DNA of 64,000 nucleotides, taken from Microtetraspora sp. NBRC 13810 (GTDB lineage Bacteria; Actinomycetota; Actinomycetes; Streptosporangiales; Streptosporangiaceae). This document shows positions 8,101-16,947 of the stretch, in pieces (the stretch's first letter is position 1; the number at the start of each line of letters is the position of its first letter). The DNA lies in NCBI RefSeq assembly GCF_030268685.1, contig NZ_BSRQ01000018.1, positions 62,001-126,000 of the forward strand, written 5' to 3'. Below the pieces are notes generated by a model that saw only the letters and a list, made by a program, of their open reading frames with translations, did not search any database and was not told the DNA's origin. A program made the translations under genes and the position numbers.

Positions 8101-9348
8101 TCAGCGCCGGACGAGGAGTCTCGTGGGCCGGTGCACCAGGGTGCCTTCGGTCCACGGGACCTCGCCGGCGGGCACGGCCAGGGTGAGGCCGGGGGCCAGC
8201 TCGGTCAGCACGGTCAGGATCTCGCGCAGCTCCATCCTGGCCAGGTTGGCGCCCAGGCAGAAGTGCGGGCCGCGGCCGAAGGCGAGGTGCGGCGGGCCCT
8301 CCCGGTCCAGGACGAGGGCTCCGGCCTCGGTGAAGGCCGTCGGGTCGTGGTTGGCGCCGGCCAGCCCGGCGATCACGCCCTCGCCCTTGCGCACCGTGCC
8401 CGAGGGCAGCTCGACGTCCTCGGTGGCCACCCGGAGGAACGCCGCCAGCGCCGGCGACTCCACCCGCAGCAGCTCCTCCACCGCGGTGCCGGCCAGCTCG
8501 GGCTCGGCGACCAGCCGCTCGTAGCCGTCGCGCGGGTCGAGCAGCCGCAGCATCGCGCGGGCCAGCAGGGACGCCGTGGTCTCGTGCCCGGCGAGGAAGA
8601 GCCCGATCGTGTTGATCACCAGCTCCTCGTCGGTCAGCCGGTCGCCCTCGTCCCTGGCCCTGATCATCGAGGCGAGCAGGCCGTCACCCGGGTCGTCGCG
8701 GTGCGTGGCGATCAGCTCGGTGGTGTAGGCGTGGAACTCCGCGGCGGCGGCGACCTTCTCCTCCGGCGGCAGGCTCGACGTGGACAGCATCGCCTCGGAC
8801 CAGCCGCGCACCCGCGCGACGTCGATCCCGGCCACTCCCATCACGTCGCACATGATCTGGATGGGCAACGGGAAGGCGAAGTCGTCCACCAGGTCGAACC
8901 CGGCCGGCAGCGCGGTGAGCAGGTCGCGGGCGATCGCGCGCACCCGGGGCCGCCAGGACTCGACCTGGCGCGGGGTGAAGGTGCCCGACAGCAGCCTGCG
9001 CATCCTGGTGTGCCGGGGCGGGTCCATGCTGAGCAGCGTGTCGGGGAGGGCCGCGAGGTCGAAGCCGTCGAACATCCGGGGCGCGCCCGGATAGAACAGC
9101 TCCCTGCTGAACCGCGGGTCGATCAGCACCGCGGCGACGTCGTCGTGCCTGACGGCGAGGGTGACGACGTCGCCGCTGGGCAGCCGCACCGGCCCGAGCG
9201 GGTCGTCCCGCCGCCTCGCGTCCCACTCGTGCGCGGGGCAACCCCGAGGGCCGCTCTGAAAGGGATAGCTCTCGATTTCGGCCACGAGCGGACCATACCC
9301 GCGGATCCGCGGGCTGAGAAGGCCCGGACTCCCCACCCTCGTGGTCAC
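8101..9348 (-). CDS. cytochrome P450, 415 aa
   Basis: This is a soluble bacterial heme-thiolate monooxygenase. The I-helix oxygen-activation motif is LFLAGHETTAS, the ExxR motif is ELLRVESP, and the heme loop FGRGPHFCLG places the axial Cys at residue 364. The order and spacing are complete. The start is uncertain: GTG at 9348 gives a long N-terminus, and a GTG at 9285 (MAEIESYPFQ) would fit usual P450 lengths better; neither has a clear Shine-Dalgarno. No ferredoxin or biosynthetic cluster is adjacent, so the substrate cannot be inferred. It converges on glmS with abutting stops. Confidence 0.93.
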   Translation of the reverse strand: MTTRVGSPGLLSPRIRGYGPLVAEIESYPFQSGPRGCPAHEWDARRRDDPLGPVRLPSGDVVTLAVRHDDVAAVLIDPRFSRELFYPGAPRMFDGFDLAALPDTLLSMDPPRHTRMRRLLSGTFTPRQVESWRPRVRAIARDLLTALPAGFDLVDDFAFPLPIQIMCDVMGVAGIDVARVRGWSEAMLSTSSLPPEEKVAAAAEFHAYTTELIATHRDDPGDGLLASMIRARDEGDRLTDEELVINTIGLFLAGHETTASLLARAMLRLLDPRDGYERLVAEPELAGTAVEELLRVESPALAAFLRVATEDVELPSGTVRKGEGVIAGLAGANHDPTAFTEAGALVLDREGPPHLAFGRGPHFCLGANLARMELREILTVLTELAPGLTLAVPAGEVPWTEGTLVHRPTRLLVRR

Positions 9349-9404
9349 GTTCCGTGATGAGGGGATAACCTATGGTATGAGTCCTTTCGTGGGAAGTGGG
9401 GCAC

Positions 9405-10406
9405 ATGTACCGTCGGGGGTTTCTCGCGCTCGGGGCCGGGCTGGTCGCCGCGGCCGCGGGCTGCTCCACCCGCGGCCCTACGGCGGAGCGCTCCCTGACC
9501 GGGCTCTCCGTGGTCGCCGCGACGGCGGCCAGGCCGGAGTGGCGTGAGGTCGCCGCCGTCCTCGTCGCGGCGCTCGGCGCCGCGGGGCTCGCCCGCGCGC
9601 CCCGGGCCGACAGCCGCTCCGACGCGCCCGTCACGGTGGTCAGGGACGTGCTGGGCGGGCGGCCCGCGGCGGGATCCGCCGGGTGGCTCCTCGCCGGGGT
9701 GCCGCTGGTCGCCTCGGTCGAGATGGACGATGCCGGGCGCGCGCTGGAGTCCGCGACCCCGCTCGCCCGGCTGATCGGCGACCGGGAGGTGCTCGTGGTG
9801 CCCCACGCTTCCCGGCTGCGCGACTTCGAGGCGTTCGCCGCCGCGCTCCGGCGGGCGCCGGACAGCCTCCACGTCGCGGGCGGCCCCGCGGGCGGCGCCG
9901 AGCACGTGCTCTTCGGCCTGATCGCCCAGGGCCTCGGCGTGGACGCCAGGCGGGTGGAGTACGCGGGCTACTCGACCGCGGGCCTGGCGGCCTCGGCCGT
10001 GCTCGCCGGGCGGGTGCCGGTGGCCATCGGCAGGCTGGGGGAGTGGCGGCGGCTGCTGAGCTCCGGCGCGGCCAGGGCGCTCGCCGTGTCCTCCGCCGCC
10101 AGGATCGACGGCGTCGACGCGCCGAGCCTGCTCGAATGCGGCGTCGGGGTCGACTTCGCCGACTGGTGCGGCCTGCTGGGACCCGCGGGGATGACCGACG
10201 ACGAGCGGGTGGCCGCGGCCGGCGTCTGCGACCGGCTGGGAGAGGCCTCCGGCTGGCGGGACGCGTGCCGGGCCCACGGCTGGCCCCCGCTGCACCTCGG
10301 CGGCGACGGCTTCGCCCAGTGGTTCGGCGCCGAGATCGCCAGAACCCGGGCCGTGCTCCGCGATCTCGGCCTCCTCGCCCACCCGGACACAACTTATGGG
10401 GGGTAG
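9405..10406 (+). CDS. TctC/Bug-like solute-binding lipoprotein with Tat-type signal, 333 aa
   Basis: The N-terminus MYRRGFLALGAGLVAAAAGC combines a twin-arginine motif with a lipobox (AAGC), so it is probably exported folded by Tat and lipid-anchored. The body resembles tripartite tricarboxylate-type (Bug/TctC) binding proteins: domain 1 with a VVRDVLGGRPAAGS loop, then GGPAGGAEHVLFGLIAQGLG and YAGYSTAGLAASAVLAG. The partner membrane genes tctA and tctB are absent from the window. The ATG at 9405 follows a GGAAGTGGGG stretch; earlier in-frame starts lack support. It is divergent from the P450. Confidence 0.7.
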   Translation: MYRRGFLALGAGLVAAAAGCSTRGPTAERSLTGLSVVAATAARPEWREVAAVLVAALGAAGLARAPRADSRSDAPVTVVRDVLGGRPAAGSAGWLLAGVPLVASVEMDDAGRALESATPLARLIGDREVLVVPHASRLRDFEAFAAALRRAPDSLHVAGGPAGGAEHVLFGLIAQGLGVDARRVEYAGYSTAGLAASAVLAGRVPVAIGRLGEWRRLLSSGAARALAVSSAARIDGVDAPSLLECGVGVDFADWCGLLGPAGMTDDERVAAAGVCDRLGEASGWRDACRAHGWPPLHLGGDGFAQWFGAEIARTRAVLRDLGLLAHPDTTYGG

Positions 10407-10442
10407 TTGCGTTCCCCGCCACTAGATGTAGGATCCCGTGAT

Positions 10443-10636
10443 GTTGCTGGTTCGCCTGTCACAGGCGAGGCAAGAGGGAACCCGGTGGAAGTCCGGGACT
10501 GCCCCGCAGCGGTGAACGGGAACGACCGCCGTCAAGAGCACTGGGCCGATCGCACGGCCCGGGAAGCGACGGCCAGTAGGACGCGCCTGGTGCCTCACCG
10601 GGCGCGGCGCCCGTGAGTCCGAAGACCTGCCGGCGA
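10443..10636 (+). promoter_or_regulatory. cobalamin (adenosylcobalamin) riboswitch
   Basis: The leader shows the family's landmarks in order: GAGGGAACCCGGTG, CCGGGACTGCCCCGCAGCGG, then GCACTGGGCC, GGGAAGCGACGGCCAGTAGG and the conserved B12 box AGTCCGAAGACCTGCCGGC at 10615-10633. It lies upstream of nrdA. In Streptomyces a B12 riboswitch represses the class Ia nrdAB operon when cobalamin allows the class II enzyme to work; the arrangement here is the same. Confidence 0.93.
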
Positions 10637-10639
10637 CGC

Positions 10640-10665
10640 CGCGCGCCCCCGGCCGGGGGCGCGCG
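10640..10665 (+). terminator. perfect GC hairpin after the riboswitch
   Basis: GCGCGCCCCC and GGGGGCGCGC around GGCC form a perfect palindrome (10641-10664), extended by one more pair. It follows the B12 box by about 8 bases, where the expression platform should be. There is no T run, so it could terminate in the T-less actinobacterial manner or act through the 118-base leader before the start codon. Confidence 0.55.
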
Positions 10666-10782
10666 CGGTCCAGGGCCTCGAGGGAGGGCCGCGGGACGGC
10701 ACGGCGCGGGCTCGCCAACCGGCGGACCCGCGGCGTCCTCACGCGTGCCCTTCCGGGGGAAGAGCTCGCGAGGAGAGTACAC

Positions 10783-12996
10783 GTGACGACAGTCATGACA
10801 CCCGCCCGACGACGTGCGGCCATCGAGGAGGCCGCCGCGAGGGTGCTCATCGACCCGGAGAACTCCCGGGTCGCGGCCCGGCTGCTGGCCGACGAGATCG
10901 CCGAGGAGGCGGCGGCCGGCGGGGTGCGGGAGTTCTCCGAGTCGGTCGCGGCCACCCACGCCGCCGGGCTGGTCCAGGACGGGCTGGCGGCGTTCGTCGC
11001 CGAGCACGCCGCCGCCCTCGACGCGCTGATCGCCCCCGGCGCCGACGACGTCTTCGAGTACTTCGGGCTGCGCACCGTCTACGACCGCTACCTGCTGCGC
11101 CACCCGGTCACCCGCAAGGTGCTCGAACGGCCGCAGCACTTCTTCCTGCGCGTCGCCTGCGGGCTCGCCGGCACCGTCGCGGAGGCGGAGGAGCTCTACC
11201 GGCTGATGGCCGGCCTGTCCTACCTGCCCAGCTCGCCGACACTGTTCAACGCGGGCGCCCGCCGGCCCCAGCTCTCCTCCTGCTTCCTGCTCGACTCCCC
11301 GCGCGACGAACTGGAGTCCATCTACGAGCGGTACGGCCAGGTCGCCCGCCTGTCCAAGTACGCCGGCGGCATCGGGATCTCCTGGACCCGGGTGCGCTCG
11401 CGCGGATCGCTGATCCGCGGCACCAACGGCCACTCCAACGGCATCGTCCCGTGGCTGCGCACCCTCGACGCCTCGGTGGCCGCGGTCAACCAGGGCGGCC
11501 GGCGCAAGGGCGCCGCGTGCGTCTACCTCGAACCGTGGCACGCCGACGTCGAGGAGTTCCTCGAACTGCGCGACAACACCGGCGAGGACGCCCGGCGCAC
11601 GCACAATCTCAACCTGGCCAACTGGATCCCGGACGAGTTCATGCGGCGGGTGGAGGAGGACGGCGTCTGGTCGCTGTTCGACCCCAAGGAGGTGCCCGAG
11701 CTCACCGACCTGTGGGGCGCGGAGTTCGACGCGGCCTACCGGGCGGCCGAGGCGGCCGGGCGGTACACCGGCCAGGTACGGGCCCGCGCGCTCTACGGCC
11801 GGATGATGCGCACCCTCGCGCAGACCGGCAACGGCTGGATGACGTTCAAGGACGCGGCCAACCGCACCTCCAACCAGACCGCGCTGCCCGCCAACGTCAT
11901 CCACCTGTCCAACCTGTGCACCGAGATCCTGGAGGTCACCGGCGACACGGAGACCGCCGTGTGCAACCTCGGCTCGGTCAACCTCGCCGCCCACCTGTCC
12001 GGCGGCGACGGCGGCGACGGCGACGGCGAGGCCGCCGGCATGGACTGGGCGCGGCTGCGCCGTACCGTGCGGACCGCGGTGCGGGTGCTGGACCGGACGA
12101 TCGACCTGGGGTACTACCCGACGCCGGAGGCCGAGCGGGCCAACCGGAAGTGGCGGCCGGTGGGGCTCGGCGTGATGGGCCTCGCGGACGTGTTCTTCGC
12201 GCTGCGGCTGCCGTTCGACTCGCCGCGGGCTCGGGAGCTGTCGGCCCGGATCGCCGAGGAGGTGGCGCTCGCCGCGTACGGCGCCTCGGCCGAGCTCGCC
12301 GAAGAACTGGGCGCGCATCCGGCCTACCCCGACACCCGGGCGGCGGCCGGCGTGCTGCACCCCGACCACTACCCGGACGCCGTGCCCGCGCACCCCGCGG
12401 AGTGGGCGGCGCTGCGGGCCCGGGTCGCGGTCACCGGCCTGCGCAACTCGCTGCTCGTCGCCATCGCGCCGACCGCGACCATCGCCTCCATCGCCGGCTG
12501 CTACGAGTGCATCGAGCCCCAGGTGTCCAACGTGTTCAAACGGGAGACCCTGTCCGGGGAGTTCCTCCAGGTCAACCGGTATCTCGTGGCCGACCTCAAG
12601 GCGCGCGGCCGGTGGACCGGGGAGGTCAGGGACGCGATCAAGCGGGCCGACGGGTCCGTGCAGGACATCGCGGAGATCCCCGGCGAGCTGAGGACGCTCT
12701 ACCGCACGGCGTGGGAGCTCCCGCAGAAGGCGCTGATCGACCTCGCCGCCGCGCGGCAGCCGTACATCGACCAGGGCCAGGCGCTGAACCTGTTCATGGC
12801 CTCGCCGACCATCGGGAAGCTGTCCTCGATGTACGCCTACGCCTGGCGGGCGGGCCTCAAGACCACCTACTACCTGCGGTCCCGTCCGGCGACCAGGATC
12901 GCCCAGACCACCGTGAGCCCCGTCGCCGAGGTCCTGCCGGCCGACGCGGTGGCGTGCTCGCTGGAGAACCCCGAGATCTGCGAGGCGTGCCAGTGA
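10783..12996 (+). CDS. nrdA: class Ia ribonucleoside-diphosphate reductase, large subunit, 737 aa
   Basis: It reduces ribonucleotides to deoxyribonucleotides with the NrdB radical subunit. Redox-active C167 (SSCFLLDS) and C394 (VCNLGSVNL), the N377/C379/E381 triad (NLCTEI), the radical-relay tyrosines Y696-Y697 (TTYYLRSR) and the C-terminal reducing pair C733/C736 (CEACQ) are all present. I see no ATP-cone at the N-terminus, so overall activity control by dATP may be missing. The GTG at 10783 has CGAGGAGAG before it. It overlaps nrdB by 4 bases (GTGA). Expression should be repressed by cobalamin through the upstream riboswitch. Confidence 0.96.
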   Translation: MTTVMTPARRRAAIEEAAARVLIDPENSRVAARLLADEIAEEAAAGGVREFSESVAATHAAGLVQDGLAAFVAEHAAALDALIAPGADDVFEYFGLRTVYDRYLLRHPVTRKVLERPQHFFLRVACGLAGTVAEAEELYRLMAGLSYLPSSPTLFNAGARRPQLSSCFLLDSPRDELESIYERYGQVARLSKYAGGIGISWTRVRSRGSLIRGTNGHSNGIVPWLRTLDASVAAVNQGGRRKGAACVYLEPWHADVEEFLELRDNTGEDARRTHNLNLANWIPDEFMRRVEEDGVWSLFDPKEVPELTDLWGAEFDAAYRAAEAAGRYTGQVRARALYGRMMRTLAQTGNGWMTFKDAANRTSNQTALPANVIHLSNLCTEILEVTGDTETAVCNLGSVNLAAHLSGGDGGDGDGEAAGMDWARLRRTVRTAVRVLDRTIDLGYYPTPEAERANRKWRPVGLGVMGLADVFFALRLPFDSPRARELSARIAEEVALAAYGASAELAEELGAHPAYPDTRAAAGVLHPDHYPDAVPAHPAEWAALRARVAVTGLRNSLLVAIAPTATIASIAGCYECIEPQVSNVFKRETLSGEFLQVNRYLVADLKARGRWTGEVRDAIKRADGSVQDIAEIPGELRTLYRTAWELPQKALIDLAAARQPYIDQGQALNLFMASPTIGKLSSMYAYAWRAGLKTTYYLRSRPATRIAQTTVSPVAEVLPADAVACSLENPEICEACQ

Positions 12997-14006
12997 ACGA
13001 GCCGATGCTGCTCGACCCCGGGATGGACCTGACGCTGCGGCCGATGCGCTACCCGGACTTCTACGAGCGCTACCGGGCCGCGATCCGCAACACCTGGACG
13101 GTGGAGGAGGTCGACCTGCACTCCGACCTCGCCGACCTGGCCAGGATGAGCGACCGGGAGCGGCACCTCATCAACCGGCTCGTCGCGTTCTTCGCCACCG
13201 GCGACTCGATCGTGGCCAACAATCTGGTGCTCAACCTGTACCAGCACGTCAACGCCCCGGAGGCGCGGCTCTACCTGAGCAGGCAGCTCTTCGAGGAGGC
13301 CGTGCACGTCCAGTTCTACCTGACCCTGCTGGACACCTACCTGCCCGACCACGACGAGCGGGCCAGGGCGTTCGCCGCGGTCGAGCACATCCCGTCCATC
13401 AGGGCCAAGGCGGAGTTCTGCTTCCGCTGGATCGACTCGCTGGGCGGGCTGCGGCGGCTGGAGACCAGGGAGGACCGGCGGGCGTTCCTGCTCAACCTGA
13501 TCTGCTTCGCCGCCTGCATCGAGGGACTGTTCTTCTACGGCGCCTTCGCCTACGTCTACTGGTTCCGCTCCCGGGGGCTGCTCGGCGGGCTGGCCACCGG
13601 GACGAACTGGGTGTTCCGCGACGAGTCCATGCACATGGAGTTCGCCTTCAGCGTCGTGGACACCGTCCGCGCCGAGGAGCCCGGCCTGTTCGACGACGAG
13701 CTGGGCGCGCAGGTCGTCACGATGATGGAGGAGGCGGTCGCCGCCGAGCTCGCCTTCGCCCTCGACCTGTGCGGCGACGGCGACGACCTCGGCCGGATGA
13801 GCGCCGCCCGGATGCGGCTCTACCTGGAGTACGTCGCCGACCGCAGGCTCGCCCGCCTCGGCCTGCCCACCCGGTACGGCTCGGCCAACCCGTTCGCGTT
13901 CATGGAACTCCAGGACGTTCAGGAACTGGCCAACTTCTTCGAACGCCGGGTCTCGGCCTACCAGGTCGGGGTGGTGGGCGACGTCACCCTGGATGAGGCT
14001 TTCTGA
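12993..14006 (+). CDS. nrdB: class Ia ribonucleoside-diphosphate reductase, small subunit, 337 aa
   Basis: This is the di-iron tyrosyl-radical subunit. Predicted ligands are D71 (ATGDSI), E102 and H105 (FEEAVHVQFY), E177 (CIEG), E211 and H214 (DESMHMEF); the radical tyrosine is Y109, seven residues after E102 as in E. coli. It thus keeps Tyr rather than the Phe of manganese/iron class Ic enzymes. The start is GTG at 12993, overlapping the nrdA stop. The nrdS regulator that follows nrdAB in Streptomyces is not present; an MscS gene follows instead. Confidence 0.96.
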   Translation: MNEPMLLDPGMDLTLRPMRYPDFYERYRAAIRNTWTVEEVDLHSDLADLARMSDRERHLINRLVAFFATGDSIVANNLVLNLYQHVNAPEARLYLSRQLFEEAVHVQFYLTLLDTYLPDHDERARAFAAVEHIPSIRAKAEFCFRWIDSLGGLRRLETREDRRAFLLNLICFAACIEGLFFYGAFAYVYWFRSRGLLGGLATGTNWVFRDESMHMEFAFSVVDTVRAEEPGLFDDELGAQVVTMMEEAVAAELAFALDLCGDGDDLGRMSAARMRLYLEYVADRRLARLGLPTRYGSANPFAFMELQDVQELANFFERRVSAYQVGVVGDVTLDEAF

Positions 14007-14073
14007 CCTCCTTATCCGACCGGACATAGGGCAAGGTATGGGAAAGGAGTAACCGACAAAGGGGCAAGGTGGC

Positions 14074-15291
14074 GTGTCCGGGATTCCTCAGTGGCTGGTT
14101 CTGATCGTGGCCGTGGCGGCGGCGGTGGGCGCGGTGGAGGTGGTGCGCCGATTGTTGCGATCCAGGCTGGGCGAGCGCTGGGTGCTCGCCCGGCCCCTCG
14201 TCCGGCGGTGCACCTGGCCCGGGTTCGCCACGGCGGTCGCGGCCACCGTGAACTCCGTCTGGGAGCCGGCGCCCACCGGCGGCCTGGAGCGCGGCCTCGA
14301 CCTGCTGATGATCGGCTGCGTCACCTGGCTCGTGGTCCAGGCGGCCTACGCGATCACTGATGTCGTGCTGGACCGGCTGATCGCGGTGGAGGGCGACGGC
14401 AACGTGCGGGCCCGCCGGGCGCGGACCCAGATCATGCTGGTCCGGCGGGTCGCCACCGCGGTGTTCGTGGTGGTGGCGCTGGGCGCGATGCTGTTCACCT
14501 TCCCCGCGGTGCGGACGCTCGGCGCCGGGCTGCTCGCCTCGGCGGGCATCGCCGGCGTCGTCGTCGGCATCGCGGCGCAGTCCACGATCGGGAACGTGCT
14601 CGCCGGGCTGCAACTGGCCTTCAGCGACGCGATCAGGATCGACGACGTGGTCGTGGTGCGCAACGAGTGGGGCCGGATCGAGGAGCTGACCCTCACCTAC
14701 GTCGTGCTGCGGCTGTGGGACGAGCGCCGTCTCGTGCTCCCGGTGTCCTACTTCACCACCAACCCGTTCGAGAACTGGACCAGGCACGGGAGCCGGGTCG
14801 TCGGCACGGTGTTCCTCCGGGTCGACTGGACGGTGCCGGTGGACGACCTGCGCACCGAGCTCTACCGCTACCTGCGCGAGCACCCGCTGTGGGACCAGAA
14901 GGACTGGACCCTCCAGGTCACCGACGTGCACGAGAACGGCCTGGTCGAGGTGCGCGCGCTGATGAGCGCCGCCGACTCGGCCAGCGCCTGGGACCTGCGC
15001 TGCGACGTGCGCGAGCATCTCGTCGCCTACGTCCGGGACCGTCACCCGCACACGCTGCCCCGGCTGCGCGTCGAGGAGCGCCCGGCCTTCCAGGCGCCCA
15101 CCCGCTCCGGCTTCGCCGACCGTGACGGCCAGGACGGCGGTGACCGCCGAGACGGTCAGGACGGCCGGGACGGCCGCAGTCCGTTCGACGGGGACGGCGT
15201 GCACGGCGGCGGGCGGCGCGCGGACGGTGAGCCGCACGAGGCGCGACCGGTCGGCGCGCCGGGGCTGCGCGACGGTCAGGATCCGGACTGA
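14074..15291 (+). CDS. small-conductance mechanosensitive (MscS-type) channel, 405 aa
   Basis: It would open under membrane tension to release solutes during osmotic downshock. Transmembrane segments lie near residues 5-20, 50-95 and 115-175. The pore helix is rich in Gly/Ala (LGAGLLASAGIAGVVVGIAAQ), followed by the MscS beta-domain signature (FSDAIRIDDVVVV; GRIEELTLTYVVLRLWDERRL; PVSYFTTNPFENW). From about residue 340 the tail is a low-complexity Asp/Gly/Arg region with DGQDGGDRRDGQDGRDGR. The GTG at 14074 is the best start. A 35-bp repeat of its last codons lies just downstream. Confidence 0.9.
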   Translation: MSGIPQWLVLIVAVAAAVGAVEVVRRLLRSRLGERWVLARPLVRRCTWPGFATAVAATVNSVWEPAPTGGLERGLDLLMIGCVTWLVVQAAYAITDVVLDRLIAVEGDGNVRARRARTQIMLVRRVATAVFVVVALGAMLFTFPAVRTLGAGLLASAGIAGVVVGIAAQSTIGNVLAGLQLAFSDAIRIDDVVVVRNEWGRIEELTLTYVVLRLWDERRLVLPVSYFTTNPFENWTRHGSRVVGTVFLRVDWTVPVDDLRTELYRYLREHPLWDQKDWTLQVTDVHENGLVEVRALMSAADSASAWDLRCDVREHLVAYVRDRHPHTLPRLRVEERPAFQAPTRSGFADRDGQDGGDRRDGQDGRDGRSPFDGDGVHGGGRRADGEPHEARPVGAPGLRDGQDPD

Positions 15292-15344
15292 AGACCCGGA
15301 TTGAGGAGACGCCGGGGCTGCGCGACGGTCAGGACCCGGACTGA
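15257..15344. repeat. 35-bp direct repeat at the 3' end of the MscS gene
   Basis: Copies at 15257-15291 and 15310-15344 differ at one base (15282 versus 15335) and start 53 bp apart. Copy 1 encodes the last residues (GLRDGQDPD) and stop of the channel. Copy 2 overlaps the stop codon region of the convergent gene at 15329. A slippage duplication of the gene end is likely. Confidence 0.85.
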
Positions 15345-16927
15345 GGGCGCAGCACCCGCGCCGCCCCGGCGATCAGCGCGGTCGCGAGGATCCACCCCGC
15401 GACGATGATCACGCCGGCCAGCCACTGGGTCCAGCCCACCGGCTCCCACGCGGCGCGCTGCTCGAAGACGCTCACCGGGGCCAGCAGGTCCAGGGTGTAG
15501 ATGAACGGCTGGAACGCCCGGACCTCCTCCGGGTCGATCTTGGTGGGCGGCACCAGGGAGAACGCCGTCGTGCCCACCGCCAGCAGCAGCCCGGCCCAGC
15601 CCGCGGCCAGCCAGGGGCGGTAGCCGTACCCGACCATGACGTCGAGGAGGCGGCCCCAGCCGCGGCCGGCCGCGGGGAGGGTGCCGCGGCGCTCGCGCTG
15701 CTTGGCGACCAGCACCCGGCGGGCGTCCGGCTCGTGGCCGATGCGGCGGTACCAGGCCGCGAGCTGCTCGTACGGCTGCGGCCGGTAGCCGCCCGGGTCC
15801 CGGCACACCCATTTCAGGCGTTCCGCGACGGTCCAGTCGCCGCGCAGCGATTCGTAGGTCGTGCCGTTGAGGTGCACGGCGTCCGGGTACACGGCGGGGC
15901 GGTCGAGCAGTACGCCGATCCGGGAGTAGCCGAGGTTGACCTCGCCCTCGATCTTCTCCGCGGTGAGGATCAGCTCGTCCACCTGCATGTGACTCAGATG
16001 CAGCGAACGGCCGGGGGCCTTCACGGTGGCCTTGTCGAAGGACAGGACGCCGGCGATGCGGGCGCCGCGCAGCCGCACGGTGCCCTCGGCGCTGAACCCG
16101 CCGCTGAACTCGGCGCTGGCGGTCTCCATGTGGTCGCCGTTCACCGCCTGGGTGCCGATCGCCTTCACCACGGCCTCCCGCAGGTAGAGGCCGCCGCTGA
16201 AGCGGGTGCCGATCAGCCGCAGGCCGCCGGTGGCGCGCAGGCCGCGCATGAAGGCGCCGCCGTCCACGCTGAGCCCGCCCGCCCACACGGCCCACTGGTC
16301 CTGGACGTAGCCGCGCTCCTTCAGCTCCTCCCCGGAGTAGGGGGCGCGGATGTCGCGCAGGTGTCTCTCGCCACCGCCGTCGCCGCCGGGCCGAGGCGCG
16401 GAGACCCGCGCCCTGGACAGCCGGAACTGGCCGGTGACGTGCGTGTTGTCCAGCCGCATGCCCTGGTGCACGGTCGAGCCGTCCAGGTCCAGCAGGCCGT
16501 CGATCCTGCACCGCCCGGCGCGCAGCCGGCGCAGGTCGCAGCCGCGCAGCCGGACGCCCTTGGTGACCGAGTCGGTGAGGTCCACCGTCTCGGCCAGGTG
16601 GCAGTTGAGCAGGTGCACCTTGGTGGTGATCTCGGCGTCGGACAGGTCGAGCGCCCCGGTGATCCTGGCGCCGGCCAGCCGCAGGCCCGGTGTGTGGCCG
16701 GGCTCGGCCGGGGCCATGCCGAGCAGCAGCGCGACGAGGACCTCCGCCCGCACCGTGCGCTCCGGCCCCCAGGCGCCCCCGCCCGCGGGGTCGTCCCGCT
16801 CCCGGTCGCCGGTGCGCAGGTCGACCCACTCGCCGGTGGGATAGGCCTCCCAGACGCTGTGCTCGGCTGGACTCAGATGCCAGAACGGCCGCGATCTACG
16901 CACAGCCGGAACAGTAGTGTAGATCAC
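15329..16927 (-). CDS. membrane protein with long repetitive beta-helix-like domain, 532 aa
   Basis: Residues about 80-330 consist of irregular repeats such as LRLAGARITGALDLSDAEI and GLRLIGTRFSGGLYL. Their 20-residue rhythm and leucine/glycine pattern suggest a right-handed beta-helix akin to pentapeptide-repeat proteins. The C-terminus has two transmembrane segments (about 415-440 and 500-525), so the repeat domain is presumably membrane-tethered. Function unknown; related proteins are often annotated only as membrane or pentapeptide proteins. The GTG at 16927 begins MIYTTVPAVRRS. Its 3' end overlaps the second copy of the MscS-tail repeat. Confidence 0.75.
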   Translation of the reverse strand: MIYTTVPAVRRSRPFWHLSPAEHSVWEAYPTGEWVDLRTGDRERDDPAGGGAWGPERTVRAEVLVALLLGMAPAEPGHTPGLRLAGARITGALDLSDAEITTKVHLLNCHLAETVDLTDSVTKGVRLRGCDLRRLRAGRCRIDGLLDLDGSTVHQGMRLDNTHVTGQFRLSRARVSAPRPGGDGGGERHLRDIRAPYSGEELKERGYVQDQWAVWAGGLSVDGGAFMRGLRATGGLRLIGTRFSGGLYLREAVVKAIGTQAVNGDHMETASAEFSGGFSAEGTVRLRGARIAGVLSFDKATVKAPGRSLHLSHMQVDELILTAEKIEGEVNLGYSRIGVLLDRPAVYPDAVHLNGTTYESLRGDWTVAERLKWVCRDPGGYRPQPYEQLAAWYRRIGHEPDARRVLVAKQRERRGTLPAAGRGWGRLLDVMVGYGYRPWLAAGWAGLLLAVGTTAFSLVPPTKIDPEEVRAFQPFIYTLDLLAPVSVFEQRAAWEPVGWTQWLAGVIIVAGWILATALIAGAARVLRPQSGS

Positions 16928-16947
16928 GGCCGATCGGTTGATTCTTG

